Assembly: GCF_017573465.1 (NCBI RefSeq)
Contig: NZ_JAGEPF010000019.1
Span: forward strand, 1-64,000
Origin: Actinomadura violacea
Lineage (GTDB): Bacteria; Actinomycetota; Actinomycetes; Streptosporangiales; Streptosporangiaceae
Direction: 5' to 3'
Length of the DNA: 64,000 nucleotides
Positions 41,031-49,709 of this stretch are shown here, piece by piece. How positions within the stretch are numbered: the first letter of the stretch is position 1; every line of letters starts with the position of its first letter. The translations under genes and the position numbers were made by a program. The notes beneath the pieces are model-generated. The model worked only from the letters and a program-made list of their open reading frames with translations, made no database searches and was not told the origin of the DNA.

Positions 41031-42092
41031 ATGCCGGCTTCAGCGGTGAGGATCCGCGATCTGCGCAAGACCTTCGGCGCCGTCGAGGCGGTGGCGGGCG
41101 TCGACCTCGACATCGGGGACGGCGAGTTCTTCTCGATGCTCGGCCCGTCCGGGTCCGGCAAGACCACGGTGCTGCGGCTCATCGCGGGCTTCGAGCGCCC
41201 GACGTCCGGGACGGTCGAGCTGGCCGGCCGGGACGTGACGGGCCTCGCCCCGTTCGACCGTGACGTCAACACCGTCTTCCAGGACTACGCGCTCTTCCCG
41301 CACCTGGACGTGCTGCGCAACGTCGAGTACGGCCTGAAGGTGCGGCGGGTGCCGAAGGCGAAGCGCCGCGAGCGGGCGCTGGAGGCGCTGCGCAGCGTCC
41401 GCCTCGAAGGGTTCGGGGCGCGCCGCCCCGCCGAGCTGTCGGGCGGGCAGCGCCAGCGGGTCGCGCTGGCCCGCGCGCTGGTCAACGAGCCGAAGGTGCT
41501 GCTGCTCGACGAGCCGCTCGGCGCCCTCGACCTGAAGCTGCGCGAGGAGATGCAGGTCGAGCTGAAGACGATCCAGCGGCGCGCCGGGATCACGTTCGTG
41601 TTCGTCACGCACGACCAGGAGGAGGCGCTGACGCTCAGCGACCGCATCGCGGTCCTGGACGGCGGCCGCGTCCAGCAGGTCGGCACGCCGGCGGAGGTGT
41701 ACGAGCATCCGGCGACCGAGTTCGTGGCGGGCTTCGTCGGCACGACCAACCGGATCGGGGGCGTCTGCGTGCGGCCGGAGAAGCTGCGCGTGCGGATCCT
41801 CGACGGTGGAGCGGTCCCGGAGGAACCCACCGAGACGGGCGGGCCGGCGGGGGACCGGCACGCCGAGGGCACGGTCGCCGAGGTCGTCTACGCCGGCGCC
41901 GTGACGAGGTTCGTCGTCGACCTGGACGCGGGGGACCGGGTCGTCGCGCTCCGCCAGAACCTCGCGGAGTCACCGGCGGAGGCGAACCGCCACCGCGGCG
42001 CCCGCGTCCGCGTCGGCTGGGACGCGGCGCACGAGTTCCAGGTCGCCGGCGCCGCACCGAGCACTGAAACCCCCGCGAAAACCCCCAACTAA
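41031..42092 (+). CDS. potA: Spermidine/putrescine-type ABC transporter ATPase
   Basis: This 353-residue ATPase starts at ATG 41031 if leaderless (an ATG at 41019 overlaps the -10). Walker A is GPSGSGKTT, signature LSGGQRQRVALARAL, Walker B VLLLDEPLGALD, and switch His VTHDQEEAL. A C-terminal TOBE/regulatory domain (about 235-353: VCVRPEKLRVRI, VAEVVYAGAVTRFVV) is typical of PotA. It heads potA-potD-potB-potC. The substrate could be a polyamine or a related cationic or opine compound. Confidence 0.92.
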   Translation: MPASAVRIRDLRKTFGAVEAVAGVDLDIGDGEFFSMLGPSGSGKTTVLRLIAGFERPTSGTVELAGRDVTGLAPFDRDVNTVFQDYALFPHLDVLRNVEYGLKVRRVPKAKRRERALEALRSVRLEGFGARRPAELSGGQRQRVALARALVNEPKVLLLDEPLGALDLKLREEMQVELKTIQRRAGITFVFVTHDQEEALTLSDRIAVLDGGRVQQVGTPAEVYEHPATEFVAGFVGTTNRIGGVCVRPEKLRVRILDGGAVPEEPTETGGPAGDRHAEGTVAEVVYAGAVTRFVVDLDAGDRVVALRQNLAESPAEANRHRGARVRVGWDAAHEFQVAGAAPSTETPAKTPN

Positions 42093-42105
42093 AGAGGAGT
42101 TCCTC

Positions 42106-43314
42106 ATGTGGTCCACGCGCATGGCGCTCGCCGCCGCGGCGGCGCTGGCGATCGGACTGGCCGCCGCCGGCTGCGGCGACGAATCGGGAGGCAAGGCGTC
42201 CGGAGCCGGGCAGGGCGGGTTCCGGGTGCCGAAGGTCCCGATGACCAAGTCCCTGGGCAAGGGCGAGGGCCAGGTCAACCTGGTCGCCTGGGCCGGGTAC
42301 GCCGAGGACGGCTCCAACGAGAAGTCGGTCGACTGGGTCCACCCGTTCGAGAAGCAGACCGGCTGCAAGGTCAACACCAAGATCGCCGGGACGTCGGACG
42401 AGATGGTCGCGCTGATGAAGACCGGCCAGTACGACACGGTGTCGGCGTCCGGCGACGCGTCGCTGCGGCTCATCGCCTCCGGCGCGGTCGCGCCCGTCAA
42501 CACCGGGCTCGTCCCGAACTACGCCGACATCTTCGCCGGCCTGAAGAACAAGCCGTGGAACTCGGTGAACGGCGTGCCCTACGGCATCCCGCACGGCCGC
42601 GGCGCGAACCTGCTGATGTGGCGCACCGACAAGGTGAAGCAGGCGCCCGACTCGTGGGGCGCGGTGTTCGACCCCAACTCCCCGTACAAGGGGAAGGTCA
42701 CCGCCTACGACTCGCCGATCTACATCGCGGACGCGGCGCTGTACCTGATGTCGTCCCGTCCCGAGCTCGGCATCAAGAACCCGTACGCGCTCGACCAGAA
42801 GCAGTTCGACGCGTCGGTGGACCTGCTGAAGCAGCAGCGGGGGATCATCGGCGAGTACTGGTCCGACTACACCAAGGCGGTGCAGTCGTTCAAGAGCGGC
42901 GACACGGTGCTCGGCACGACCTGGCAGGTCATCACGAACTACGTGGAGGCCGCCAAGGCGCCGGTGAAGGCGATCGTGCCGAAGGAGGGCTCGACCGGCT
43001 GGTCGGACACCTGGATGGTCGCGGCGAAGGCCCAGCACCCGAACTGCGCCTACCAGTGGATGAACTACATCGTGTCCCCGAAGGCGAACGCGCAGGTCGC
43101 CGAGTGGTTCGGTGAGGCGCCCTCGAACGCCAAGGCGTGCCAGGAGACCGCCGACAAGAAGTTCTGCGACACCTTCCACGCGACCGACGAGAACTACTTC
43201 TCCCGGGTGCACTTCTGGACGACGCCGATCGCGCAGTGCCTCGACGGCCGCAAGAACGTCAAGTGCGTCGACTACTCCAAGTGGACGCAGGCATGGACGG
43301 CGATCAAGGGATGA
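42106..43314 (+). CDS. potD: Solute-binding lipoprotein, PotD-like
   Basis: This 402-residue lipoprotein has a signal ending GLAAAG|C. It has the two-lobed binding fold (VNLVAWAGYAEDGSN, TGQYDTVSASGDASLRLI, VNGVPYGIPHGRGANLLMW). A C-terminal region with four cysteines (KACQETADKKFCD, AQCLDGRKNVKCVDY) is probably disulfide-linked and is longer than in E. coli PotD. AGAGGAG lies 7 bases before the ATG. The stop overlaps the next start (ATGA). Confidence 0.92.
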   Translation: MWSTRMALAAAAALAIGLAAAGCGDESGGKASGAGQGGFRVPKVPMTKSLGKGEGQVNLVAWAGYAEDGSNEKSVDWVHPFEKQTGCKVNTKIAGTSDEMVALMKTGQYDTVSASGDASLRLIASGAVAPVNTGLVPNYADIFAGLKNKPWNSVNGVPYGIPHGRGANLLMWRTDKVKQAPDSWGAVFDPNSPYKGKVTAYDSPIYIADAALYLMSSRPELGIKNPYALDQKQFDASVDLLKQQRGIIGEYWSDYTKAVQSFKSGDTVLGTTWQVITNYVEAAKAPVKAIVPKEGSTGWSDTWMVAAKAQHPNCAYQWMNYIVSPKANAQVAEWFGEAPSNAKACQETADKKFCDTFHATDENYFSRVHFWTTPIAQCLDGRKNVKCVDYSKWTQAWTAIKG

Positions 43315-44234
43315 CCGATTCGTCGGCGGTGTCCACCGCCGGTGAGGCGGCCCCCCGTCCGGCGCCGGGCCTCCGGCGCCGGGCGGCGGCGCTGCTGCAC
43401 CGCCGCCCGGCCCTGCGGCTGTCGCTGCTGCTGTCGGCGCCGCTGGCCTGGCTGGTGGTCGCCTACCTCGGCGCCCTCGCCGCGATCTTCCTCACCGCGT
43501 TCTGGTCGACCGACACCTTCACCGGCGCGGTCGTCCGGCAGTTCACCCTCGCCAACTTCCAGGACCTGTGGAACGAGCCCGTCTACCGGACGATCGCGCT
43601 GCGCAGCCTCGGCGTCGCGGCGGCCGTCACCGTCATCGACACCGTCATCGGCTTCCCCATGGCGCTGTACATGGCGAAGGTGGCCGGGCCCCGGTACCGG
43701 CCGTACCTCGTCATCGCGATCCTCGCGCCGCTGTGGGCCGCCTACCTCGTCAAGGCGTACGCGTGGCGGGTGATCCTGGCGCACGGCGGCCTCGCCGACG
43801 AGGTGCTCAAGCCGTTCGGGCTCTCCAGCCCCGGATACGGCCTCACCGCCACGATCATCGTCCTGGCCTACCTGTGGCTGCCCTACATGATCCTGCCCGT
43901 CTACACGGGCCTGGAGCGGCTGCCGGACTCGCTGCTGGACGCCTCCGGCGACCTCGGCGCCCGCCCGTGGCGCACGTTCCGCTCCGTCATGCTGCCGATG
44001 GTGTTCCCGTCCCTGGTCGCCGGGTCGATCTTCACCTTCTCGCTGTCGCTCGGCGACTACATCACCGTCAAGATCGTCGGCGGCCGCGGGCAACTCCTCG
44101 GCAACGTCGTCTACGACAACATCGGCGCCGCCAACAACCTGCCGTTCGCCGCCGCCATCGCCACCGTCCCGGTCGTGGTCATGCTGGTCTACCTGGCCGC
44201 GGCCCGCCGCACCGGCGCCCTCAGGGAGCTGTGA
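43311..44234 (+). CDS. potB: ABC transporter permease, PotB-like
   Basis: This 307-residue membrane protein has about six helices and the EAA loop DSLLDASGDLGARPWRTFRSVMLP. A cytoplasmic Ala/Arg/Pro-rich N-terminus of some 35 residues precedes the first helix. It is coupled at both ends by overlapping stop/start codons. It forms the channel with PotC. Confidence 0.93.
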   Translation: MTDSSAVSTAGEAAPRPAPGLRRRAAALLHRRPALRLSLLLSAPLAWLVVAYLGALAAIFLTAFWSTDTFTGAVVRQFTLANFQDLWNEPVYRTIALRSLGVAAAVTVIDTVIGFPMALYMAKVAGPRYRPYLVIAILAPLWAAYLVKAYAWRVILAHGGLADEVLKPFGLSSPGYGLTATIIVLAYLWLPYMILPVYTGLERLPDSLLDASGDLGARPWRTFRSVMLPMVFPSLVAGSIFTFSLSLGDYITVKIVGGRGQLLGNVVYDNIGAANNLPFAAAIATVPVVVMLVYLAAARRTGALREL

Positions 44235-45067
44235 TGACCCTCTCGCCCGCCGCGCGGACGGTCCTGCGCATCGTCATGGTCCTCGGGCTCGCGGTCGTCT
44301 ACGTGCCGCTGCTCGTCGTGCTGATCAACTCCGTCAACGCCGACAAGACGTTCGGGTGGCCGCCCACCGACCTCACCGGGCGCTGGTGGGCGCACGCCCT
44401 CGACAACCCGGGCGCCCGCCAGGCCGTCTGGACGAGCGTCAAGGCCGGCGTCGGCGCCACCGCCGCCGCGATGATCCTCGGCACCATGGCCGCGTTCGCC
44501 GTCGCGCGCTACCGCTTCTTCGGCCGCGAGACCGTCTCGCTCGTCGTGGTGCTGCCGATCGCGCTGCCCGGCATCGTCACCGGCATCGCCCTCAGCAACG
44601 CCTTCCAGGTCGTCCTGGAACCGCTCGGCATCGGCCTCGGCCTGTTCACCGTCATCGTCGGGCACGCCACGTTCTGCGTCGTCACCATCTACAACAACGT
44701 CCTCGCCCGGCTGCGCCGCACCGGCACCAGCCTGGAGGAGGCGTCCGCCGACCTCGGCGCCGACACCTTCCAGACGTTCCTGTACGTCACGCTCCCGAAC
44801 CTGCGCTCCGCGCTGCTCGCCGGCGGCCTGCTGTCCTTCGCGCTGTCCTTCGACGAGATCATCGTGACCACGTTCACCGCCGGCCCCGGCTCCCAGACCC
44901 TGCCCATCTGGATCTTCGACAACCTGTTCCGGCCCAACCAGGCCCCGGTCGTCAACGTCCTCGCCGCCGCCCTGATCGTCCTGTCGATCATCCCGATCTA
45001 CGTAGCCCAACGCCTCTCCAATGCCGGCCCAGGGGGGCGACCCCCTGGAACCCCCGTCAGCGGCTGA
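44234..45067 (+). CDS. potC: ABC transporter permease, PotC-like, with repeat-derived tail
   Basis: This 277-residue permease has six helices and the EAA loop SLEEASADLGADTFQTFLYVTLP. The last transmembrane segment ends LIVLSIIPIYVAQRLS; the final residues NAGPGGRPPGTPVSG are encoded by module A of the intergenic repeat, which lies inside the reading frame, and the stop falls in module B. The normal C-terminus has apparently been replaced or extended by the repeat. Last gene of the operon. Confidence 0.92.
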   Translation: MTLSPAARTVLRIVMVLGLAVVYVPLLVVLINSVNADKTFGWPPTDLTGRWWAHALDNPGARQAVWTSVKAGVGATAAAMILGTMAAFAVARYRFFGRETVSLVVVLPIALPGIVTGIALSNAFQVVLEPLGIGLGLFTVIVGHATFCVVTIYNNVLARLRRTGTSLEEASADLGADTFQTFLYVTLPNLRSALLAGGLLSFALSFDEIIVTTFTAGPGSQTLPIWIFDNLFRPNQAPVVNVLAAALIVLSIIPIYVAQRLSNAGPGGRPPGTPVSG

Positions 45068-45206
45068 CAGGCTGTTTCGCGCTCCGTTGGAGCTCCGCGC
45101 GAAACAGCCTGTCAGCCGCCGGGCAGGTCCGCTGCGCTCGCTGCACTCGCTCCGCGTGCCTGCCCGTGACCGATGGCTGAGGTTCCACCTGCCGGGGCTT
45201 GGGGTC
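45029..45206. repeat. Modular intergenic repeat, copy 3 (A, B, C, D)
   Basis: Module A (45029-45048, GCGA loop) lies within potC. Module B is a 22-base perfect hairpin (45061-45082 with 45097-45118) with loop TCCGTTGGAGCTCC, equal in length to that of copies 1 and 2. Module C is at 45121-45165. Segment D begins GTGACCGATGGCTGAGGTTC. The array separates potC from convergent trpD. Confidence 0.88.
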
Positions 45207-45216
45207 GCCCCCTGGG

Positions 45217-46263
45217 CTAACGGTTGGCTTGGGAGGTTTCGATCCAGCGGTCGAGGAGGGTGGCGGCGGCGCCGGAGTCGACGGCCTGAGCGGCGCGGTC
45301 GCGGGCGGCGGCCAGCGTCGGGGTGAGCTCGTCGGCGGCCGGCGCGCCCTCGTAGGCGGTGATCAGCGCCGCCGCGTTCAGCAGGACCATGTCGCGGACG
45401 GCCCCCTCCCGGCCGGCGAACGTCTCCCGCGCCACCCGGGCGTTGAAGGCCGCGTCGGCGCCCCGCAGGTCCTCGGGGCGCGCCGGGGGGATGTCGAGCG
45501 CGGACGGGTCGAACGTCGTCTGCGTCGCCGTGCCGTCGCGCACCACCCACACCGTCGAGGTGCCCGTGGTGGTCAGCTCGTCCAGGCCGTCGTCGCCGCG
45601 GAACACCAGCGATGAGCAGCCCCGCGCGGCGAACACGCCCGCGATGACGCCCGCCATCCGCGGATGGAACACCCCGACCGCCTGCGCCCCCGGCCGCGCC
45701 GGGTTCGTCAGCGGGCCGAGGAAGTTGAACACCGTCGGCGTGCCCAGCTCGCTGCGGGTGCGCGAGGCGTACCGCAGCGCCGGGTGGAAGCGCGGTGCGA
45801 AGCAGAAGGTGATGCCGGTCTCCGCGACGACCGCCGCCGTCGCCTCCGGGGACAGGTCGATCGCGACGCCGAGGTGCTCCAGGAGGTCCGCGGCGCCGCA
45901 CGAGGACGACGCGGCCCGGTTGCCGTGCTTGACGACCCGGACGCCGGACGCCGCCGCGACCACCGCGGCCATCGTCGAGATGTTCACCGTGTGGGCGCGG
46001 TCGCCGCCGGTGCCGACCAGGTCGGCGATGCGGCCCGGCACCTCCACCGGGGTGGCGTTGTCCATCATGCCGTCGGCGAGGCCGGACACCTCGGCGACGG
46101 TCTCGCCCTTGGCGCGCATCGCGACCGCGAAGCCGGCGATCTGCGCGTCGGTGGCCTCCCCGGCCATGATCGTGTTCATCGCCCAGGCGGTCTCCTCGCT
46201 GGTCAGCGAGTCGCCGTCGAGCAGGGCGTTGAGCAGGGCGGGCCAGGTCGTGCGGGCGTCCAT
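45217..46263 (-). CDS. trpD: Anthranilate phosphoribosyltransferase
   Basis: This 348-residue enzyme transfers phosphoribose to anthranilate in tryptophan synthesis. The PRPP/anthranilate motifs GTGGDRAHTVNIS and VVKHGNRAASSSCGAADLLE are intact, with RFHPALRY further on. It is not clustered with other trp genes, as in M. tuberculosis, where trpD (Rv2192c) also adjoins ctaE. A hairpin separates it from the receiver-like gene upstream. Confidence 0.96.
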   Translation of the reverse strand: MDARTTWPALLNALLDGDSLTSEETAWAMNTIMAGEATDAQIAGFAVAMRAKGETVAEVSGLADGMMDNATPVEVPGRIADLVGTGGDRAHTVNISTMAAVVAAASGVRVVKHGNRAASSSCGAADLLEHLGVAIDLSPEATAAVVAETGITFCFAPRFHPALRYASRTRSELGTPTVFNFLGPLTNPARPGAQAVGVFHPRMAGVIAGVFAARGCSSLVFRGDDGLDELTTTGTSTVWVVRDGTATQTTFDPSALDIPPARPEDLRGADAAFNARVARETFAGREGAVRDMVLLNAAALITAYEGAPAADELTPTLAAARDRAAQAVDSGAAATLLDRWIETSQANR

Positions 46264-46305
46264 TCATCCCCCAGGTGCGGTGGGTGCGGGGGGAGCGCGC
46301 CGGGC

Positions 46306-46328
46306 CCGTCCCGACCCGGCCGGGACGG
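46306..46328 (-). terminator. Terminator between receiver-like gene and trpD
   Basis: CCGTCCCG and CGGGACGG pair over 8 bases around a 7-base loop, 44 bases after the receiver-like stop and 43 before the trpD start on the minus strand. Confidence 0.5.
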
Positions 46329-46371
46329 CGGACCGGGGCGGCGCCCAGAGCCTCCCCGGCGAAACGGTCTT

Positions 46372-46770
46372 TTACAGGGCCGGGAGGCGGTTCTCGAGAC
46401 GCCAGCGCATGAGGCCGGCGAGCTCCTTGGCCAGCGCCATCGGGTCCAGCGGGAGGCTCACCACGGCGTCGGCGCGCGACCAGGTCGCCAGCCAGCCGTC
46501 GTCGCGGCGCCCGATGATCGCCAGCACCGGCGGGCAGTCGTACACCTCGTCCTTGGCCTGCCGGCACACGCCGAGACCGCCCGCGGGCTGCGCCTCGCCG
46601 TCCACGACCAGGACGTCGATGCCGCCCTCGTCGAGCCGCTCCACCACGGCCGGCTGGGTCGCGCGCTCGACGAACTCCACCTGCGGGAGGTCGGCGGCGG
46701 GGCGTCGCCCGATCGCCATCCGGATCTGTGCGCGGGTGTTCGCGTCGTCGCTGTAGACGAGAACCTTCAT
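46372..46770 (-). CDS. Receiver-like (CheY-fold) protein without effector domain
   Basis: This 132-residue protein starts MKVLVYSDDANTRAQIRMAIG, the beta-alpha opening of a receiver with its acidic pair. A possible phosphoacceptor Asp is in DVLVVDGEAQPAGG. The position usually held by the conserved Lys reads VSLPLDP, so that Lys is absent and the domain may be phosphorylation-independent. ATG 46770 follows GGAGAG; an ATG at 46794 lacks a site. It is divergent from ctaE. Function unknown. Confidence 0.75.
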   Translation of the reverse strand: MKVLVYSDDANTRAQIRMAIGRRPAADLPQVEFVERATQPAVVERLDEGGIDVLVVDGEAQPAGGLGVCRQAKDEVYDCPPVLAIIGRRDDGWLATWSRADAVVSLPLDPMALAKELAGLMRWRLENRLPAL

Positions 46771-46956
46771 CGGGCTCTCCGGGGCGGTGCTCATGACACG
46801 GAAGGCTACCGGTTCGTCCCCGCGCGCACGAGATCCCGGTCATGTTTCACCACCGCGGACGCGCCCGGAACGCCAGGTGCGGGCGGAGATCGCCGGGCGG
46901 GCGCGCGCCGGCACCCGGGGCCTGCGGACACGTTTGGGAACTCTAGGAGGGGGGTC

Positions 46957-47643
46957 ATGCGTCACTCACGGGATAGGGGCGCAATAATGCTGCCCGTGAC
47001 AGCATCCGCGATAGAGACAACACCTCACGCACGGGCGAACCGTCCCAATCTGGTCAGCGTGGGGACGATCGTTTGGCTGTCGTCCGAGCTGATGTTCTTC
47101 GCGGCGCTGTTCGCGATGTTCTTCACGATCCGCTCCGTGACGATCGGCCAGTCCGGGCACGACGCCTGGCCGGGCGCACCGCTCAACCTGCCGCTGTCGA
47201 CGGCCAACACGACCGTGCTGGTGCTGTCGTCGGTGACCTGCCAGTGGGGCGTGTTCAAGGCCGAGGCCGGCAAGGTCGGCCGCGACGGCGGCCTGTTGAA
47301 CTTCACCAAGTGGGGCCTGCGCGAGTGGTACGTCCTGTCCTTCCTGATGGGCGCCTACTTCGTCGCGGGGCAGGGCTACGAGTACTACAGCCTGATCACC
47401 AAGGACGGCCTCACGCTCTCCTCGTCGGCCTACGGCTCGGTCTTCTACCTGGCCACCGGTTTCCACGGGCTGCACGTCTGTGGCGGCCTGATCGCGTTCC
47501 TGTTCGTCCTCGGCAGGACGTTCGCCGCGAAGCGATGGACGCACGAGCAGGCGACGAGCGCGATCGTCGTGTCCTACTACTGGCACTTCGTCGACGTGGT
47601 GTGGATCGGCCTGTTCTCGGTCGTCTACCTGCTCGACCACTGA
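46957..47643 (+). CDS. ctaE: Cytochrome c oxidase subunit III
   Basis: This protein of about 228 residues has five membrane helices and the motif VVSYYWHFVDVVWIGLF. ATG 46957 follows AGGAGGGGGG; an internal ATG at 46987 gives 218 residues and is also possible. It is separated from ctaCDF by 20 kb and instead heads the qcrCAB genes, the usual actinobacterial arrangement, consistent with a bc1-aa3 supercomplex. Confidence 0.95.
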   Translation: MRHSRDRGAIMLPVTASAIETTPHARANRPNLVSVGTIVWLSSELMFFAALFAMFFTIRSVTIGQSGHDAWPGAPLNLPLSTANTTVLVLSSVTCQWGVFKAEAGKVGRDGGLLNFTKWGLREWYVLSFLMGAYFVAGQGYEYYSLITKDGLTLSSSAYGSVFYLATGFHGLHVCGGLIAFLFVLGRTFAAKRWTHEQATSAIVVSYYWHFVDVVWIGLFSVVYLLDH

Positions 47644-47685
47644 CCCGCTGACCACCCAGACGACATGACCCGAACGGGGATTTCC

Positions 47686-48597
47686 GTGAGAAGGATCACC
47701 GCATGGCGACGGCGCCCCTGGGCGGGCTACGCCGTCGTGCTGGCGGCCCTGGCGGCGATCGGCGTCATCTACGCCGGTTTCTCGCCGCAGACTGGACGCG
47801 CCGAGGCGGAGAGCACGGCCCAGGCGGCGCAGGACCTGAAGAACGGCCAGCAGCTGTTCAACAAGAACTGCGCGAGCTGCCACGGGCTGAACGCCGAGGG
47901 CACCAAGGACGCCAAGGGCAAGCCGATCGCGCCGAGCCTGCTCGGGGTGGGGGCGGCCAGCGTCGACTTCCAGGTCAGCACGGGCCGGATGCCCGCGATG
48001 AGCCCTGGTGCGCAGTTCCCGCGCAAGACGCCGATCCCCGCCTTCAACACCGAGATCAAGACCGACTACGAGGAGCCGGCCAAGCGCAAGGCGGCCGAGC
48101 AGCAGAAGGCGCAGGCCGAGAAGAACCTCGCCGACCTGCGCGCCTACATCTCCTCGCTGGGCGGCGGCCCGGGCGTCCCGCCGGCGTCGGCGACCGACCC
48201 GAGCAAGGGCGACGTGGCGCTCGGCGGCAAGCTGTTCCGCACCAACTGCGCGCAGTGCCACAACTTCACCGGCCAGGGCGGCGCGCTGACCGGCGGCAAG
48301 TACGCGCCGCCGCTGTCCAAGAGCGACGTCACGCCCACGCAGATGTACGAGGCGATGCTGACCGGCCCGCAGGCGATGCCGGTGTTCAACGACACCACGC
48401 TCACCCCGCAGGACAAGCAGGCGATCATCTCCTACCTGGTGCAGACCCGCGAGCAGCCGAACCCCGGCGGTAACGGCCTCGGCCGCATCGGCCCGGTGTC
48501 GGAGGGCCTGGTCGGCTGGCTGGTCGGGCTCGGCCTGCTGGTGATGGCGGCGATGTGGATCACCGCGAAGAAGCCGAAGAAGCTGAAGAAGTCATGA
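47686..48597 (+). CDS. qcrC: Di-heme cytochrome c subunit of the bc complex
   Basis: This 303-residue protein has a short N-terminal anchor, two heme c motifs (NCASCHG and NCAQCHN) in two cytochrome domains, and a C-terminal helix (VGWLVGLGLLVMAAMW) with a KKPKKLKK tail. A Lys/Glu-rich coiled stretch lies between the domains. It passes electrons directly to CtaC without soluble cytochrome c. GTG 47686 follows GGGGA; ATG 47665 is an alternative. The stop overlaps qcrA (ATGA). Confidence 0.95.
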   Translation: MRRITAWRRRPWAGYAVVLAALAAIGVIYAGFSPQTGRAEAESTAQAAQDLKNGQQLFNKNCASCHGLNAEGTKDAKGKPIAPSLLGVGAASVDFQVSTGRMPAMSPGAQFPRKTPIPAFNTEIKTDYEEPAKRKAAEQQKAQAEKNLADLRAYISSLGGGPGVPPASATDPSKGDVALGGKLFRTNCAQCHNFTGQGGALTGGKYAPPLSKSDVTPTQMYEAMLTGPQAMPVFNDTTLTPQDKQAIISYLVQTREQPNPGGNGLGRIGPVSEGLVGWLVGLGLLVMAAMWITAKKPKKLKKS

Positions 48598-49709
48598 GCG
48601 ACGAGAACAAGGACACCGCCGGCTCGAAGGAGCCGGGCGAGGGCGGCGGCGCGCACGGGCGCGTGATCGGCACCCCGTCCCCGGCGAGGGACAGGACCCT
48701 GCTCGCGCAGGACGACATCTCGGCGCCCGCGGGCGTCGGGGAGGAACTGGACGAGGCGTCGGCCAAGCGGGCCGAGCGCGTCGTCGCGACGTTCTTCCTG
48801 CTGGCGTTCGCCGCCAGCGTGGCGTTCATCGCGTACTACATCGGCTGGAGCGGCCGCAACGGCGGCATGCACGGCGTGGCCCGGACGCGCGAGTCCAACT
48901 ACTGGCTCGGCGGCCTGATGGCGCTGTCGTTCCTGGCGCTGGCCGCGGGCGTCACCATCTGGGTGCGCCGGCTCATGACCAGCAAGCCGATCGTGCAGGA
49001 GCGGCACAACCTGCAGGCCGACGAGGAGACCCGCGCGGCGTTCACCCGCGACTTCCTCGAGGGCGCGTCCGACAGCGGGCTGACCAAGCGCCCGCTGCTG
49101 CGCCGCACGCTGCTGCTGGCGGCCGCGCCGCTCGGCCTCGCGCCGCTGGTGCTGCTGCGCGACCTCGGCCCGCTGCCGGAGAAGCGGCTGCGCTCCACCT
49201 ACTGGGGCGACGCCGTCAAGAAGGCGCAGGCGCAGGGCAAGAAGGGCGTCCGCCTCGTGGTGGACGGCACGAACAAGCCGCTGCGGGTCAGCGACTTCTC
49301 CTCGCCCGGCGGGATGATCACCGTCCTGCCCGAGGGCATCGAGGAGGACGTCCCCGAGGACCAGGTGCTGACGCAGAACGCGAAGGCCGTGACGATCCTC
49401 ATCAACGTGCCCGAGAACGAGTTCAAGCCGGCCAAGGGCCGGGAGAACTGGCACATCAACGGGATCGTGGCGTACTCGAAGGTCTGCACGCACGTCGGCT
49501 GCCCGGCCGCGCTGTACGAGCAGACCACGCACCACATCCTGTGCCCGTGCCACCAGTCGACGTTCGACGCGACCGACGCGGCCAAGGTCGTGTTCGGCCC
49601 GGCGGCCCGTCCGCTGCCGCAGCTGCCGCTGTCGGTCGAGGACGGCTACATCGTCGCGACGAGCGACTACCACGAGCCGATCGGCCCGAGCTTCTGGGAG
49701 CGCGGATGA
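48594..49709 (+). CDS. qcrA: Rieske iron-sulfur subunit of the bc complex
   Basis: This 371-residue protein has a long acidic cytoplasmic N-terminus, three hydrophobic segments, and a C-terminal Rieske domain with cluster ligands CTHVGC and CPCHQS. The three-helix anchor is an actinobacterial trait, in contrast to the single helix of other QcrA proteins. It overlaps both qcrC and qcrB by ATGA. Confidence 0.97.
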   Translation: MSDENKDTAGSKEPGEGGGAHGRVIGTPSPARDRTLLAQDDISAPAGVGEELDEASAKRAERVVATFFLLAFAASVAFIAYYIGWSGRNGGMHGVARTRESNYWLGGLMALSFLALAAGVTIWVRRLMTSKPIVQERHNLQADEETRAAFTRDFLEGASDSGLTKRPLLRRTLLLAAAPLGLAPLVLLRDLGPLPEKRLRSTYWGDAVKKAQAQGKKGVRLVVDGTNKPLRVSDFSSPGGMITVLPEGIEEDVPEDQVLTQNAKAVTILINVPENEFKPAKGRENWHINGIVAYSKVCTHVGCPAALYEQTTHHILCPCHQSTFDATDAAKVVFGPAARPLPQLPLSVEDGYIVATSDYHEPIGPSFWERG

